From Paracoccaceae bacterium (GTDB taxonomy: Bacteria > Pseudomonadota > Alphaproteobacteria > Rhodobacterales > Rhodobacteraceae): a DNA stretch of 5,104 bases. The DNA is taken from NCBI GenBank assembly GCA_027069385.1, contig JALXER010000235.1, positions 1 to 5,104 on the forward strand. The letters are read 5' to 3'. This document shows positions 1 through 5,104 of the stretch, piece after piece (positions within the stretch are counted from its first letter, which is position 1; each line of letters opens with the position of its first letter). Under the pieces are notes generated by a model that ran no database searches, had not been told where the DNA came from, and saw only the letters and a program-made list of their open reading frames with translations. Position numbers and translations under genes: made by a program.

Positions 1-673
1 CATTCAGCACACTGTGCACAGACCGGTCACCCGCCGTGATCACATCGTCACCACTGCCGCCGCGCAAATGGTTGGTCCCTGCCCCGTCATAAAGCACATC
101 ATCGCCGCTGCCCCCGGCGATCCGGTCGTCACCGGCGCTGCCCGTCAGGGTATCGTTGCCACCATACCCCTTGATCACCGCGCCGCCGCGAAACGGCATC
201 AGGTCCAGATGCGGGTCAAAAATGTCATCACCCGCGCCGCCTTCAAACCTGAATCCGTCCTGTTTCAGCATATCGCTCAGCACATCACCCAGATCGATCT
301 GCCAACTGGGTACATCGTCCACACCAAAGGACAGATAGGTCGCCGTGACCAGCGTCGGTTCAGGCAATTCCAGCGTACCGATCCTGCACATCTCGCCGTC
401 AACCATCCGGTAATAGCTGATTTCACTGACCAGCACATCGGTGATTTCGCCCAGACGCGGTGCTTCGACGCTGCTCATCTGCGCCGCAACCGAAATCATC
501 TGTTCGCTGTAGCGCAGGCTTTCGGTGGTCACCCAGGTTTCATCGTCAAAACTCAGCACCGTTCCGGCCGGATTAACCCCCGTGCTTAGAAAAACATTCG
601 GAGCCAACCCGGCACCCACGGGCGAACTGGTAAAAAAGCCGTAATCCGAGGCGGTAATCGTAATCCGTGACAT
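1..673 (-). CDS. RTX-type calcium-binding protein, N-terminal 224 residues (partial)
   Basis: The reading frame is open from an ATG at 673-671 to the left edge with no stop, so the C-terminus is missing. Residues 1 to about 140 (start MSRITITASDYGFF) match no domain I recognise. From residue 145 there are glycine/aspartate nonapeptides of the RTX pattern GGxGxDxUx: GGAGDDIFD (145-153), then five in tandem at 169-213, including GYGGNDTLT, GSAGDDRIA, GGSGDDVLY and GGSGDDVIT. The fourth of these, DGAGTNHLR, is degenerate. In known families such repeats bind Ca2+ and fold into a parallel beta-roll after export by a type I secretion system. No N-terminal signal peptide is seen, which fits that route, but the C-terminal secretion signal would lie outside the window. 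The start is well supported by a GGAGGA ribosome site seven bases upstream. The enzymatic or adhesive role, if any, cannot be told from this part. Confidence 0.88.
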   Translation of the reverse strand, partial: MSRITITASDYGFFTSSPVGAGLAPNVFLSTGVNPAGTVLSFDDETWVTTESLRYSEQMISVAAQMSSVEAPRLGEITDVLVSEISYYRMVDGEMCRIGTLELPEPTLVTATYLSFGVDDVPSWQIDLGDVLSDMLKQDGFRFEGGAGDDIFDPHLDLMPFRGGAVIKGYGGNDTLTGSAGDDRIAGGSGDDVLYDGAGTNHLRGGSGDDVITAGDRSVHSVLN

Positions 674-680
674 GGGGTTG

Positions 681-686
681 TCCTCC
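681..686 (-). promoter_or_regulatory. Ribosome binding site of the RTX gene
   Basis: The minus strand reads GGAGGA, then seven bases, then ATG at 673-671. This is a near-perfect Shine-Dalgarno match at good spacing and it fixes the start of the RTX gene. Confidence 0.85.
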
Positions 687-719
687 AAATGTTTCGAGGA
701 TCAATTTGCCCAAAAATTC

Positions 720-796
720 GCTAAAATTCAAAGCATTTGTTCGCATTTGGTTAACAGACAAACCAGCTAAAACTGTAATAAAACAAGGCTAAAATT
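720..796. repeat. Short direct repeats GCTAAAAYT in the RTX upstream region
   Basis: GCTAAAATT at 720-728, GCTAAAACT at 766-774 and GCTAAAATT at 788-796 share one orientation, with start-to-start distances of 46 and 22 bases. They lie upstream of the RTX gene on its template side. They could be regulator half-sites, or chance in an AT-rich stretch; the uneven spacing argues for caution. Confidence 0.35.
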
Positions 797-840
797 GCAC
801 TTTTTCCCGCTTCTTCTTTTATCAAGTATCCTGGGGGGAA

Positions 841-872
841 TTGGCAACGCCAAGGGGGGCAACGCCCCCTTG
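841..872. repeat. Two adjacent small inverted repeats sharing GGCAACGCC
   Basis: TTGGC-AAC-GCCAA (841-853) is a 5-bp stem with a three-base loop. It is followed at once by CAAGGGGG (851-858), a six-base loop and CCCCCTTG (865-872), a perfect 8-bp stem. Both contain the 9-mer GGCAACGCC (843-851 and 858-866). No T-run follows on either strand, so this is not a standard intrinsic terminator. The second hairpin resembles the one at 4133-4152. Confidence 0.6.
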
Positions 873-979
873 CCACGCCTGCCACACCCACGCAGCACCG
901 GCATTTTATAAGCGGAAACCCGCTTTGCCCTGCCCCACACCGCCTTGAGCCAAAACGATTAAACGAATACACCCGCCCT

Positions 980-2731
980 ATGGACGCAAGCATCGATCAC
1001 CCCTACCCCAAACCCCGGCGACTGGTGCGCTGGGTGGCGATTGCCTCTTTTGTGGTGTCGGTCATTATGCTGGTGGTTGCCTATGGCTTTTTTACCGCGC
1101 GGTTTTCCACCAGTCTTGCCAACCAGTCTGCGCTGCGCGCCGCGTTTTATTCGGGCAATATCAAAAGCGTCCTGCAACGCCATTTGGTGGTGCCACTGCT
1201 GCTATCGCAAGACCCGAGCATGGTCGCGGCCCTGCAATCGGGCGACTATACCAACACCACCGCCCGCCTGATCAACTATTCCGAGGAGGTCGGGGCCGCG
1301 TCGATCTTTATGCTCGACATCAACGGGCGTGTGGTGGCGGGCAGTGACCGGTTGAAGCTTGGCAAAATGATGCGCACCGAGCAGTTTTTCATTCGCTCGC
1401 TTCGCGAACAGGGCACCGTGTTCAATGCCTCCAGTACCGGCGACAATGCCTACCGGTTCTATTTCTCGAAAAAGATCACCTCGGGGTCGAAATCGATCGG
1501 TATTATCGTGATCGAGGTCAACCTGCGCCGCCAAGAGGAAATCTGGCGCAACCTCGATCTTCAGGTCGCCCTGACCAGTTCCGAAGGCGATGTGCTGCTG
1601 TCGAGCAACACCCGCTGGCGCGCACGCAACCTGCAATCCATTCTGGAAGAAAACCGTCAGGCGACCTCGGGGCTGGGGGTTCTCAGCCGGATCGATCTGA
1701 CACCGGGATTCGAGTTCGTCAATATTGGCGGGCAGCGGTTGCTGGTCAGCGAGGCCAGTGTCGGGTTTCGCGGCTGGACGCTGCACTATTTCGCCTCGAC
1801 CCAGAACGTGTCGGCGCGGGTCAACGCGGTGTTGGCGCTGGCGATCATGGGGTTGGCGATTCTGGTGTCGGTGGCGCTCTATCTGGTGTCGCGGCGCACG
1901 GCGCGTGAATCGGCCGAAATCACCAAGGAATCGCGCGAATTGCGCTCGCTGAACGCGCGATTGTCCGACGAGGTCGCCCAGCGGCAAAAGGCCGAGCGCA
2001 ACCTGCAATCGGCCGAACAGAATCTGGAGCAGGCCTCCAAGCTGGCCGCGCTGGGCCAGATGTCTGCCGCTGTCAGCCACGAACTGAACCAGCCGCTTGC
2101 CGCGATGCGGACCTATATCGCCGGTGCGCGCCTGCTGCTGAAACGTGACCGGCTGGAAGAAACTGAAACCAGTTTCCAGCGCATCGACGACCTGATTACC
2201 CGCATGGGCGCTATCACCCGCCAGCTAAAATCCTATTCACGCAAATCCGGCACCGAGGCCAAAAAGATCGACCTGCGCGATTGTCTGGCCGCCGCACTGG
2301 CGATCATGGGCCCCCAGATCGGGCGGCGCGGTATTACCTTTGTGCAGGATATCCCCGACCAACCGGCCTGGATCCTGTCCGAGCAGGTCAGGGTTGAACA
2401 GATCATCATCAATCTGGTGCGCAACGCGCTGGACGCGGTGCAGGAAGTCACCGAACCGCGCGTTGAAATCAGCCTGAAAATAGCCGATGATATCTGCTTG
2501 ACCATCAAGGATAACGGCCACGGGTTTGAAGACCCCGAAAGCCTGTTCGAGCCGTTCTATACCACCAAAAAGCCCGGCGAAGGTGTCGGGCTGGGGCTGG
2601 CCATATCAGCCGGTATCGCCACCGAAATGGGCGGCCGACTGGTGGCACGCAATGCAACCCCGCTGGGTGCCATATTCGAATTCCACATCCCCAAATACGC
2701 GGGAACCCAATCAGAAAAGGATGTCATGTGA
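980..2731 (+). CDS. dctB: DctB-like membrane sensor histidine kinase
   Basis: This 583-residue protein has the layout of DctB, the C4-dicarboxylate-responsive kinase. Transmembrane segment 1 is near residues 17-40 and segment 2 near 281-304; between them is an extracytoplasmic sensor of PDC/dCache type (including FMLDINGRVVAGSD near 110-123). A charged coiled-coil linker spans about 308-355. The H box SHELNQPLAAMR carries the phospho-acceptor His367. The ATPase domain shows the N box (NLVRNALDAV, Asn478/Asn482), DNGHGF (511-516), the F box FEPFYTTK (523-530) and the G box GEGVGLGLA (533-541). All catalytic boxes are intact. The ATG at 980 is the first in frame, and the N-terminus runs sensibly into the first membrane helix, but no good Shine-Dalgarno site precedes it. 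It forms an operon with the regulator at 2733. The kinase class is certain; the ligand is inferred by family only, and no dicarboxylate transporter gene is adjacent here. Confidence 0.9.
   Translation: MDASIDHPYPKPRRLVRWVAIASFVVSVIMLVVAYGFFTARFSTSLANQSALRAAFYSGNIKSVLQRHLVVPLLLSQDPSMVAALQSGDYTNTTARLINYSEEVGAASIFMLDINGRVVAGSDRLKLGKMMRTEQFFIRSLREQGTVFNASSTGDNAYRFYFSKKITSGSKSIGIIVIEVNLRRQEEIWRNLDLQVALTSSEGDVLLSSNTRWRARNLQSILEENRQATSGLGVLSRIDLTPGFEFVNIGGQRLLVSEASVGFRGWTLHYFASTQNVSARVNAVLALAIMGLAILVSVALYLVSRRTARESAEITKESRELRSLNARLSDEVAQRQKAERNLQSAEQNLEQASKLAALGQMSAAVSHELNQPLAAMRTYIAGARLLLKRDRLEETETSFQRIDDLITRMGAITRQLKSYSRKSGTEAKKIDLRDCLAAALAIMGPQIGRRGITFVQDIPDQPAWILSEQVRVEQIIINLVRNALDAVQEVTEPRVEISLKIADDICLTIKDNGHGFEDPESLFEPFYTTKKPGEGVGLGLAISAGIATEMGGRLVARNATPLGAIFEFHIPKYAGTQSEKDVM
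2715..2720 (+). promoter_or_regulatory. Probable ribosome binding site for the dctD-like gene
   Basis: AAAAGG lies inside the last codons of the kinase gene, 12 bases before ATG 2733 and directly against an in-frame ATG at 2721. The site is too close to serve 2721, which favours 2733, although the spacing is somewhat long. Translational coupling with the kinase stop at 2729-2731 is likely to help. Confidence 0.45.
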
Positions 2732-2732
2732 C

Positions 2733-4079
2733 ATGTCTGAAAAACTTACCGTAGCGATTATCGACGACGAAGCCCATATGCGCGACTCGATCAGCCAGTG
2801 GCTGGAACTGACCGGATTGAAAACCGAAACCTTTGAAAATGCCGAATCGGCGCTGGCCAAGATCGGCAGCAGCTTTGAAGGGATCGTGCTGTCGGATATC
2901 CGTATGCCGGGCATGGACGGCATGGAAATTCTGCGCCGGTTGCATTCGCAAGACCCGAACCTGCCGGTGATTCTGGTTACCGGTCACGGCGATGTGCAAA
3001 TGGCGGTCGAGGCCATGCAGATCGGCGCCTATGATTTCGTCGAAAAACCCTTTGACCCGGAACGGTTGGCCGACCTGTGCAAACGCGCCATCGCCGCGCG
3101 CCACCTGACGCTGGATAACCGCACCCTGCGGCGCGAACTGTCCGACGGCACGGTATTGCTGCGCAAGTTCATCGGCTCTTCGCCGGTGGTGGAAAAACTG
3201 CGCGAGGATATTCTGGATATCTCTTTTGCCGACGGGAATGTGATGATTCATGGTGAAACCGGTACCGGCAAAAGCCTGATTGCCCATGCGATCCACGCCT
3301 GCGGGCCACGTCAGGGCAAACGCATCGAAACGCTGAACTGCGCGGCGCTGGATGATGAAACCATGGCCAAGCACCTGTTTGGCCCCTCGGATTCCGCCGA
3401 AATCCGTCCGGTAATGGAAATGACCGAACCCTGTACGCTGGTGCTCGACGATGTGGGGGCGCTATCGGCCCCGTTGCAGGCGCGGCTGGTTGCCATGCTG
3501 GAAACGCAAGAAGAAAAAACCCCCGACGGCGATACCGCGCGGGTGCGCATTATCGCGGTTGCCGGTCAGGACGAGGCCGATAATCCGCTCAACAAAGCAC
3601 TGCGTCAGGACCTGTATTACCGCCTGTCCCTGATGGAAATCACCGCGCCCAACCTGCGCGACCGCGGCGAGGACATTCTGGAACTGTTCACCCGATTCAC
3701 CCAGATCTACGGTGAGGAATACGGCTTTGACGCGCCTGAGATCTCTGCCGCCGATGCCGCCAACCTGCTCAAAAGCCCCTGGCCCGGCAATATCCGCCAG
3801 TTGCAAAACCTGGCCGAACGGGTGGTGCTGAAATCCGCCAACGGAACCGAGGAAATCTCGGCCCTGTTGGCGGCAATCTCGACCGAGGACAACACGGTGA
3901 TCACCGGCAAGAAACCCCTGAAAGAACATGTCGAAGCGTTCGAACGCATGCTGATCGATAACGCCCTGCGCCGCCATTCGGGCTCGGTTTCAAAGGTGAT
4001 GGACGAACTCGCCCTGCCGCGCCGAACCCTGAACGAGAAAATGGCCAAATACAGTCTGAGCCGCGCGAACTACCTGTAA
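2733..4079 (+). CDS. dctD: DctD-like response regulator, NtrC family, without GAFTGA motif
   Basis: The protein has 448 residues from MSEKLTVAIIDDE. The receiver domain (about 5-120) has acidic Asp11/Asp12, phospho-acceptor Asp55 in LSDIRMPGMDG, Thr83 and Lys105. The AAA+ domain (about 145-370) has Walker A GETGTGKS (174-181), arginine-finger positions R291 and R297 in LRQDLYYRL, and the sensor II stretch WPGNIRQL (350-357). The C-terminus (about 395-445) is a Fis-type helix-turn-helix with LPRRTLNEKMAKYSL. The GAFTGA sigma-54 contact loop is absent: only 17 residues separate LFG (215-217) from TLVLDD (235-240), and Walker B ends in Asp-Asp instead of Asp-Glu. It is the partner of the kinase just upstream (one base between stop and start). 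An in-frame ATG at 2721 would add MSCD; the frame also stays open back into the kinase gene, but that part is only its shadow. DNA binding is likely; activation through sigma-54 is doubtful. Confidence 0.9.
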   Translation: MSEKLTVAIIDDEAHMRDSISQWLELTGLKTETFENAESALAKIGSSFEGIVLSDIRMPGMDGMEILRRLHSQDPNLPVILVTGHGDVQMAVEAMQIGAYDFVEKPFDPERLADLCKRAIAARHLTLDNRTLRRELSDGTVLLRKFIGSSPVVEKLREDILDISFADGNVMIHGETGTGKSLIAHAIHACGPRQGKRIETLNCAALDDETMAKHLFGPSDSAEIRPVMEMTEPCTLVLDDVGALSAPLQARLVAMLETQEEKTPDGDTARVRIIAVAGQDEADNPLNKALRQDLYYRLSLMEITAPNLRDRGEDILELFTRFTQIYGEEYGFDAPEISAADAANLLKSPWPGNIRQLQNLAERVVLKSANGTEEISALLAAISTEDNTVITGKKPLKEHVEAFERMLIDNALRRHSGSVSKVMDELALPRRTLNEKMAKYSLSRANYL

Positions 4080-4116
4080 TCCCACCCCTCCGGCCCCTCT
4101 GCGCCCTCGGGGGGTA

Positions 4117-4132
4117 CGCGCATTTATGCGCG
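4117..4132. repeat. Hairpin CGCGCA-TTTA-TGCGCG
   Basis: This is a perfect 6-bp stem with loop TTTA, about 40 bases after the regulator stop codon. It directly abuts the next hairpin at 4133, so transcripts of either strand could form two stacked stems. An alternative pairing of 4104-4109 with 4131-4136 would disrupt it. Confidence 0.6.
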
Positions 4133-4152
4133 AGGGGGGCTGTGGCCCCCCT
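4133..4152. repeat. G/C-block hairpin AGGGGGGC-TGTG-GCCCCCCT
   Basis: This is a perfect 8-bp, very GC-rich stem with loop TGTG. It is followed by GCC and no T-run. It resembles the stem at 851-872 in sequence pattern (purine, G6, C, loop, G, C5-6, then TGCC), which suggests one family of intergenic element. It could limit read-through between the convergent genes. Confidence 0.6.
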
Positions 4153-4187
4153 GCCCACCGAACGAAGTGAGGCCATGGTGTCGCAAC

Positions 4188-4213
4188 CGGCTTTGAAACT
4201 TGTTTCAAAGCCG
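4188..4213. repeat. 12-bp perfect inverted repeat CGGCTTTGAAAC / GTTTCAAAGCCG
   Basis: The arms are 4188-4199 and 4202-4213 with only TT between them; in RNA this would form about 11 pairs closed by a CUUG loop on the plus strand. It sits about 25 bases beyond the stop of the ABC gene and 109 beyond that of the regulator. An outer pair GCAACC/GGTTGC (4183-4188/4230-4235) brackets it. There is no T-run on either side. It may be a 3'-end structure for one or both converging transcripts, or a dyad binding site. Confidence 0.7.
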
Positions 4214-4238
4214 CGGCCGCAGGGTATTTGGTTGCAGA

Positions 4239-5104
4239 TTATTCGATCACCGGGGTCATTTTGTCCAGCCAGTCTTGCGACAGGTGGCATTTAATCTGAT
4301 GTCCTGCCGCAAGCCTGCGCACAGGGGGCACCTTGATATCGCACAGGTTATCCGGCACGTTTGATTTATGGTTGCAGCGGGTCTGGAACGGGCAGCCGGT
4401 CGGGGTGTCTATGGCCGAGGGGATATCCCCCTCCAGCACAATGTGTTTCTTTTTGACGCGAGTATCCGCGATGGGCACTGCCGAGAGCAGCGCTTCGGTA
4501 TAGGGGTGATAGGGGGGGGCAAATACCGCGCTTGTCGGGCCCATTTCCACCACATGGCCCAGATACATCACCATCACCCGGTCCGACAGGTAGCGCACGA
4601 TTGACAGGTCATGGCTGATGAACAGCAGCGTGGTTCGCGCCTCGCGCTGGATATCCATCAGCAGGTCGGTCACCGCCGCCTGCACCGACACATCCAGCGC
4701 CGAGACCGGCTCATCCGCCACCACGATCTGCGGCGCACCGGCAAAGGCGCGTGCAATCCCGACCCGCTGTTTCTGCCCGCCCGACAACTGCCGCGGCATC
4801 CGTTTGGCAAAGGCGCGCGGCAGTTTTACCAGATCGAGCAGCGCCAGCATCTTTTCCTGACGTTCCCGCGCGGTTTCACCAATCCCGAATACTTCTAGCG
4901 CCCGCATGATCTGGCTGCCGACCAGATGGCTGGGGTTGAGCGTATCGAACGGGTTCTGGAACACCATTTGCAACGCGGCCACATCTTTTGTATCGCGTTC
5001 CCCGATCGGCACCGAGGCCACCTGTTTGCCGTTCAACTCTACCGTGCCGCCGGTCGCGGTTTCCAGCCCCATCAGCACCTTGGCCAGTGTCGATTTTCTA
5101 CAGC
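4239..5104 (-). CDS. Oligopeptide/dipeptide-type ABC transporter ATP-binding subunit (partial, N-terminus missing)
   Basis: The frame runs off the right edge with 287 complete codons visible. With the GTG codon at 5078 counted as residue 1, the order is: end of Walker A (CRKSTLAK, 5079-5102), Q-loop VFQNPFDTLNPS (39-50), ABC signature LSGGQKQR (98-105), Walker B IVVADEPVSALD (118-129) and switch histidine ISHDL (154-158). The C-terminus is the Opp/Dpp extension (HPYTEALLSAVP, LEGDIPS, GCPFQTRC) with four cysteines, at 229, 235, 246 and 264. These features identify a DppF/OppF/DppD-class cytoplasmic ATPase that powers import of peptides or similar solutes with two permeases and a binding protein. 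The GTG at 5078 is not the real start, because it lies downstream of Walker A. The Walker A glycine before Lys reads AGA (Arg), which is odd. It could also be the C-terminal half of a fused double-ATPase protein. The substrate cannot be told. Confidence 0.92.
   Translation of the reverse strand, partial: CRKSTLAKVLMGLETATGGTVELNGKQVASVPIGERDTKDVAALQMVFQNPFDTLNPSHLVGSQIMRALEVFGIGETARERQEKMLALLDLVKLPRAFAKRMPRQLSGGQKQRVGIARAFAGAPQIVVADEPVSALDVSVQAAVTDLLMDIQREARTTLLFISHDLSIVRYLSDRVMVMYLGHVVEMGPTSAVFAPPYHPYTEALLSAVPIADTRVKKKHIVLEGDIPSAIDTPTGCPFQTRCNHKSNVPDNLCDIKVPPVRRLAAGHQIKCHLSQDWLDKMTPVIE

Larger units (their letters stand above)
674..979. other. Divergent intergenic region between the RTX gene and the kinase gene
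   Basis: About 306 bases lie between two divergently transcribed genes, so promoters for both should be here. The half near the RTX gene (about 687-830) is markedly AT-rich and holds short repeats: GCTAAAAYT three times (720-728, 766-774, 788-796) and GCATTTG twice (733-739, 743-749). The half near the kinase gene (about 831-979) is GC-rich and holds two small inverted repeats (841-853 and 851-872). I could not find a convincing -35/-10 pair or a sigma-54 GG-N10-GC pair on either strand. A minus-strand open frame covering 751-993 has a Cys/Arg-rich, low-plausibility translation and overlaps the kinase start, so I do not call it a gene. Confidence 0.6.
4080..4238. other. Convergent intergenic region with stacked inverted repeats
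   Basis: These 159 bases separate the stops of two genes that face each other. The region holds at least three perfect hairpins (4117-4132, 4133-4152, 4188-4213) and two wider inverted pairs, CCCTCG/CGAGGG (4104-4109/4131-4136) and GCAACC/GGTTGC (4183-4188/4230-4235). An 8-bp NotI-type palindrome GCGGCCGC is at 4213-4220. No hairpin is followed by a T-run, so classical intrinsic terminators are not evident. Bidirectional 3'-end protection or factor-aided termination is plausible. No gene is visible. Confidence 0.65.

Noticed and set aside
14..589. 191-codon plus-strand open frame over the RTX gene
   Set aside because: It is antisense to the RTX coding frame, which has clear nonapeptide repeats and a strong ribosome site. 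The plus-strand translation is low-complexity and has no recognisable domain.
841..880. Possible sigma-54 (-24/-12) promoter from TGGCA and TTGC words on the minus strand
   Set aside because: The GG to GC spacing is 12 bases where the consensus needs 10, and the words are part of the hairpin repeats.
751..993. 80-codon minus-strand open frame in the divergent intergenic region
   Set aside because: It overlaps the kinase start; the translation looks random and no ribosome site was noticed. It also spans the intergenic hairpins.
1202..2080. 292-codon minus-strand open frame inside the kinase gene
   Set aside because: It is a shadow of a GC-rich gene; the Arg/Gln/His-rich translation has no domain, while the plus frame has every kinase motif.
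2152..2180. Imperfect hairpin in the kinase coding region (GCTGG-AAACTG / CAGTTT-CCAGC with a 3-base bulge)
   Set aside because: It lies within well-conserved kinase coding sequence and has no T-run or intergenic context; most likely chance.
2526..2732. Upstream extension of the regulator frame into the kinase gene
   Set aside because: It overlaps the kinase ATPase domain in another frame; the translation is unrelated to any receiver domain, and the receiver starts properly at 2733.
2724..3374. 216-codon minus-strand open frame inside the regulator gene
   Set aside because: It is antisense to a receiver/AAA+ coding frame with intact motifs; no domain and no ribosome site stand out.
3462..3977. 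171-codon minus-strand open frame in the regulator gene
   Set aside because: It is another antisense shadow with a Gly/Gln/Arg-rich translation.

Overview
The window looks like a chromosomal piece of a GC-rich alphaproteobacterium, most likely a marine Rhodobacterales/Roseobacter-type organism. This is inferred from the strong GC preference at third codon positions, a DctB/DctD-type two-component pair, an RTX-type protein without a signal peptide, a peptide-type ABC transporter, and G6/C6 hairpins between genes. No 16S or other marker gene is present, so the taxonomy is a judgement from gene style.

Layout: (1) 1-673, minus strand: 5' part of a gene for an RTX (GGxGxDxUx) calcium-binding protein; its C-terminus lies left of the window. 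(2) 674-979: divergent intergenic region with an AT-rich half next to the RTX gene and a GC-rich, hairpin-containing half next to the kinase gene. (3) 980-2731, plus: DctB-like membrane sensor histidine kinase. (4) 2733-4079, plus: DctD-like response regulator, one base after the kinase stop. The two form an evident operon. (5) 4080-4238: convergent intergenic region packed with inverted repeats. (6) 4239-5104, minus: ATP-binding subunit of an oligopeptide/dipeptide-type ABC transporter, cut by the right edge inside Walker A.

How the genes work together: the kinase should sense an extracytoplasmic ligand, phosphorylate itself on His367 and pass the phosphate to Asp55 of the regulator. The regulator has the three-domain plan of a sigma-54 activator (receiver, AAA+, Fis-type helix-turn-helix), but its AAA+ domain has lost the GAFTGA loop that touches sigma-54, and its Walker B glutamate position is Asp. 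It therefore probably does not work as a classical sigma-54 activator; this is the most notable point in the window. No C4-dicarboxylate transporter gene lies beside the pair here, so the substrate is not settled. The RTX gene and the ABC gene are transcribed the other way and show no clear functional link to the pair.

I found no tRNA, rRNA, CRISPR array, insertion sequence or phage gene. Nothing here amounts to a wholly new system; the unusual items are the altered regulator, a possible Walker A substitution at the right edge, and the related hairpins in both intergenic regions.
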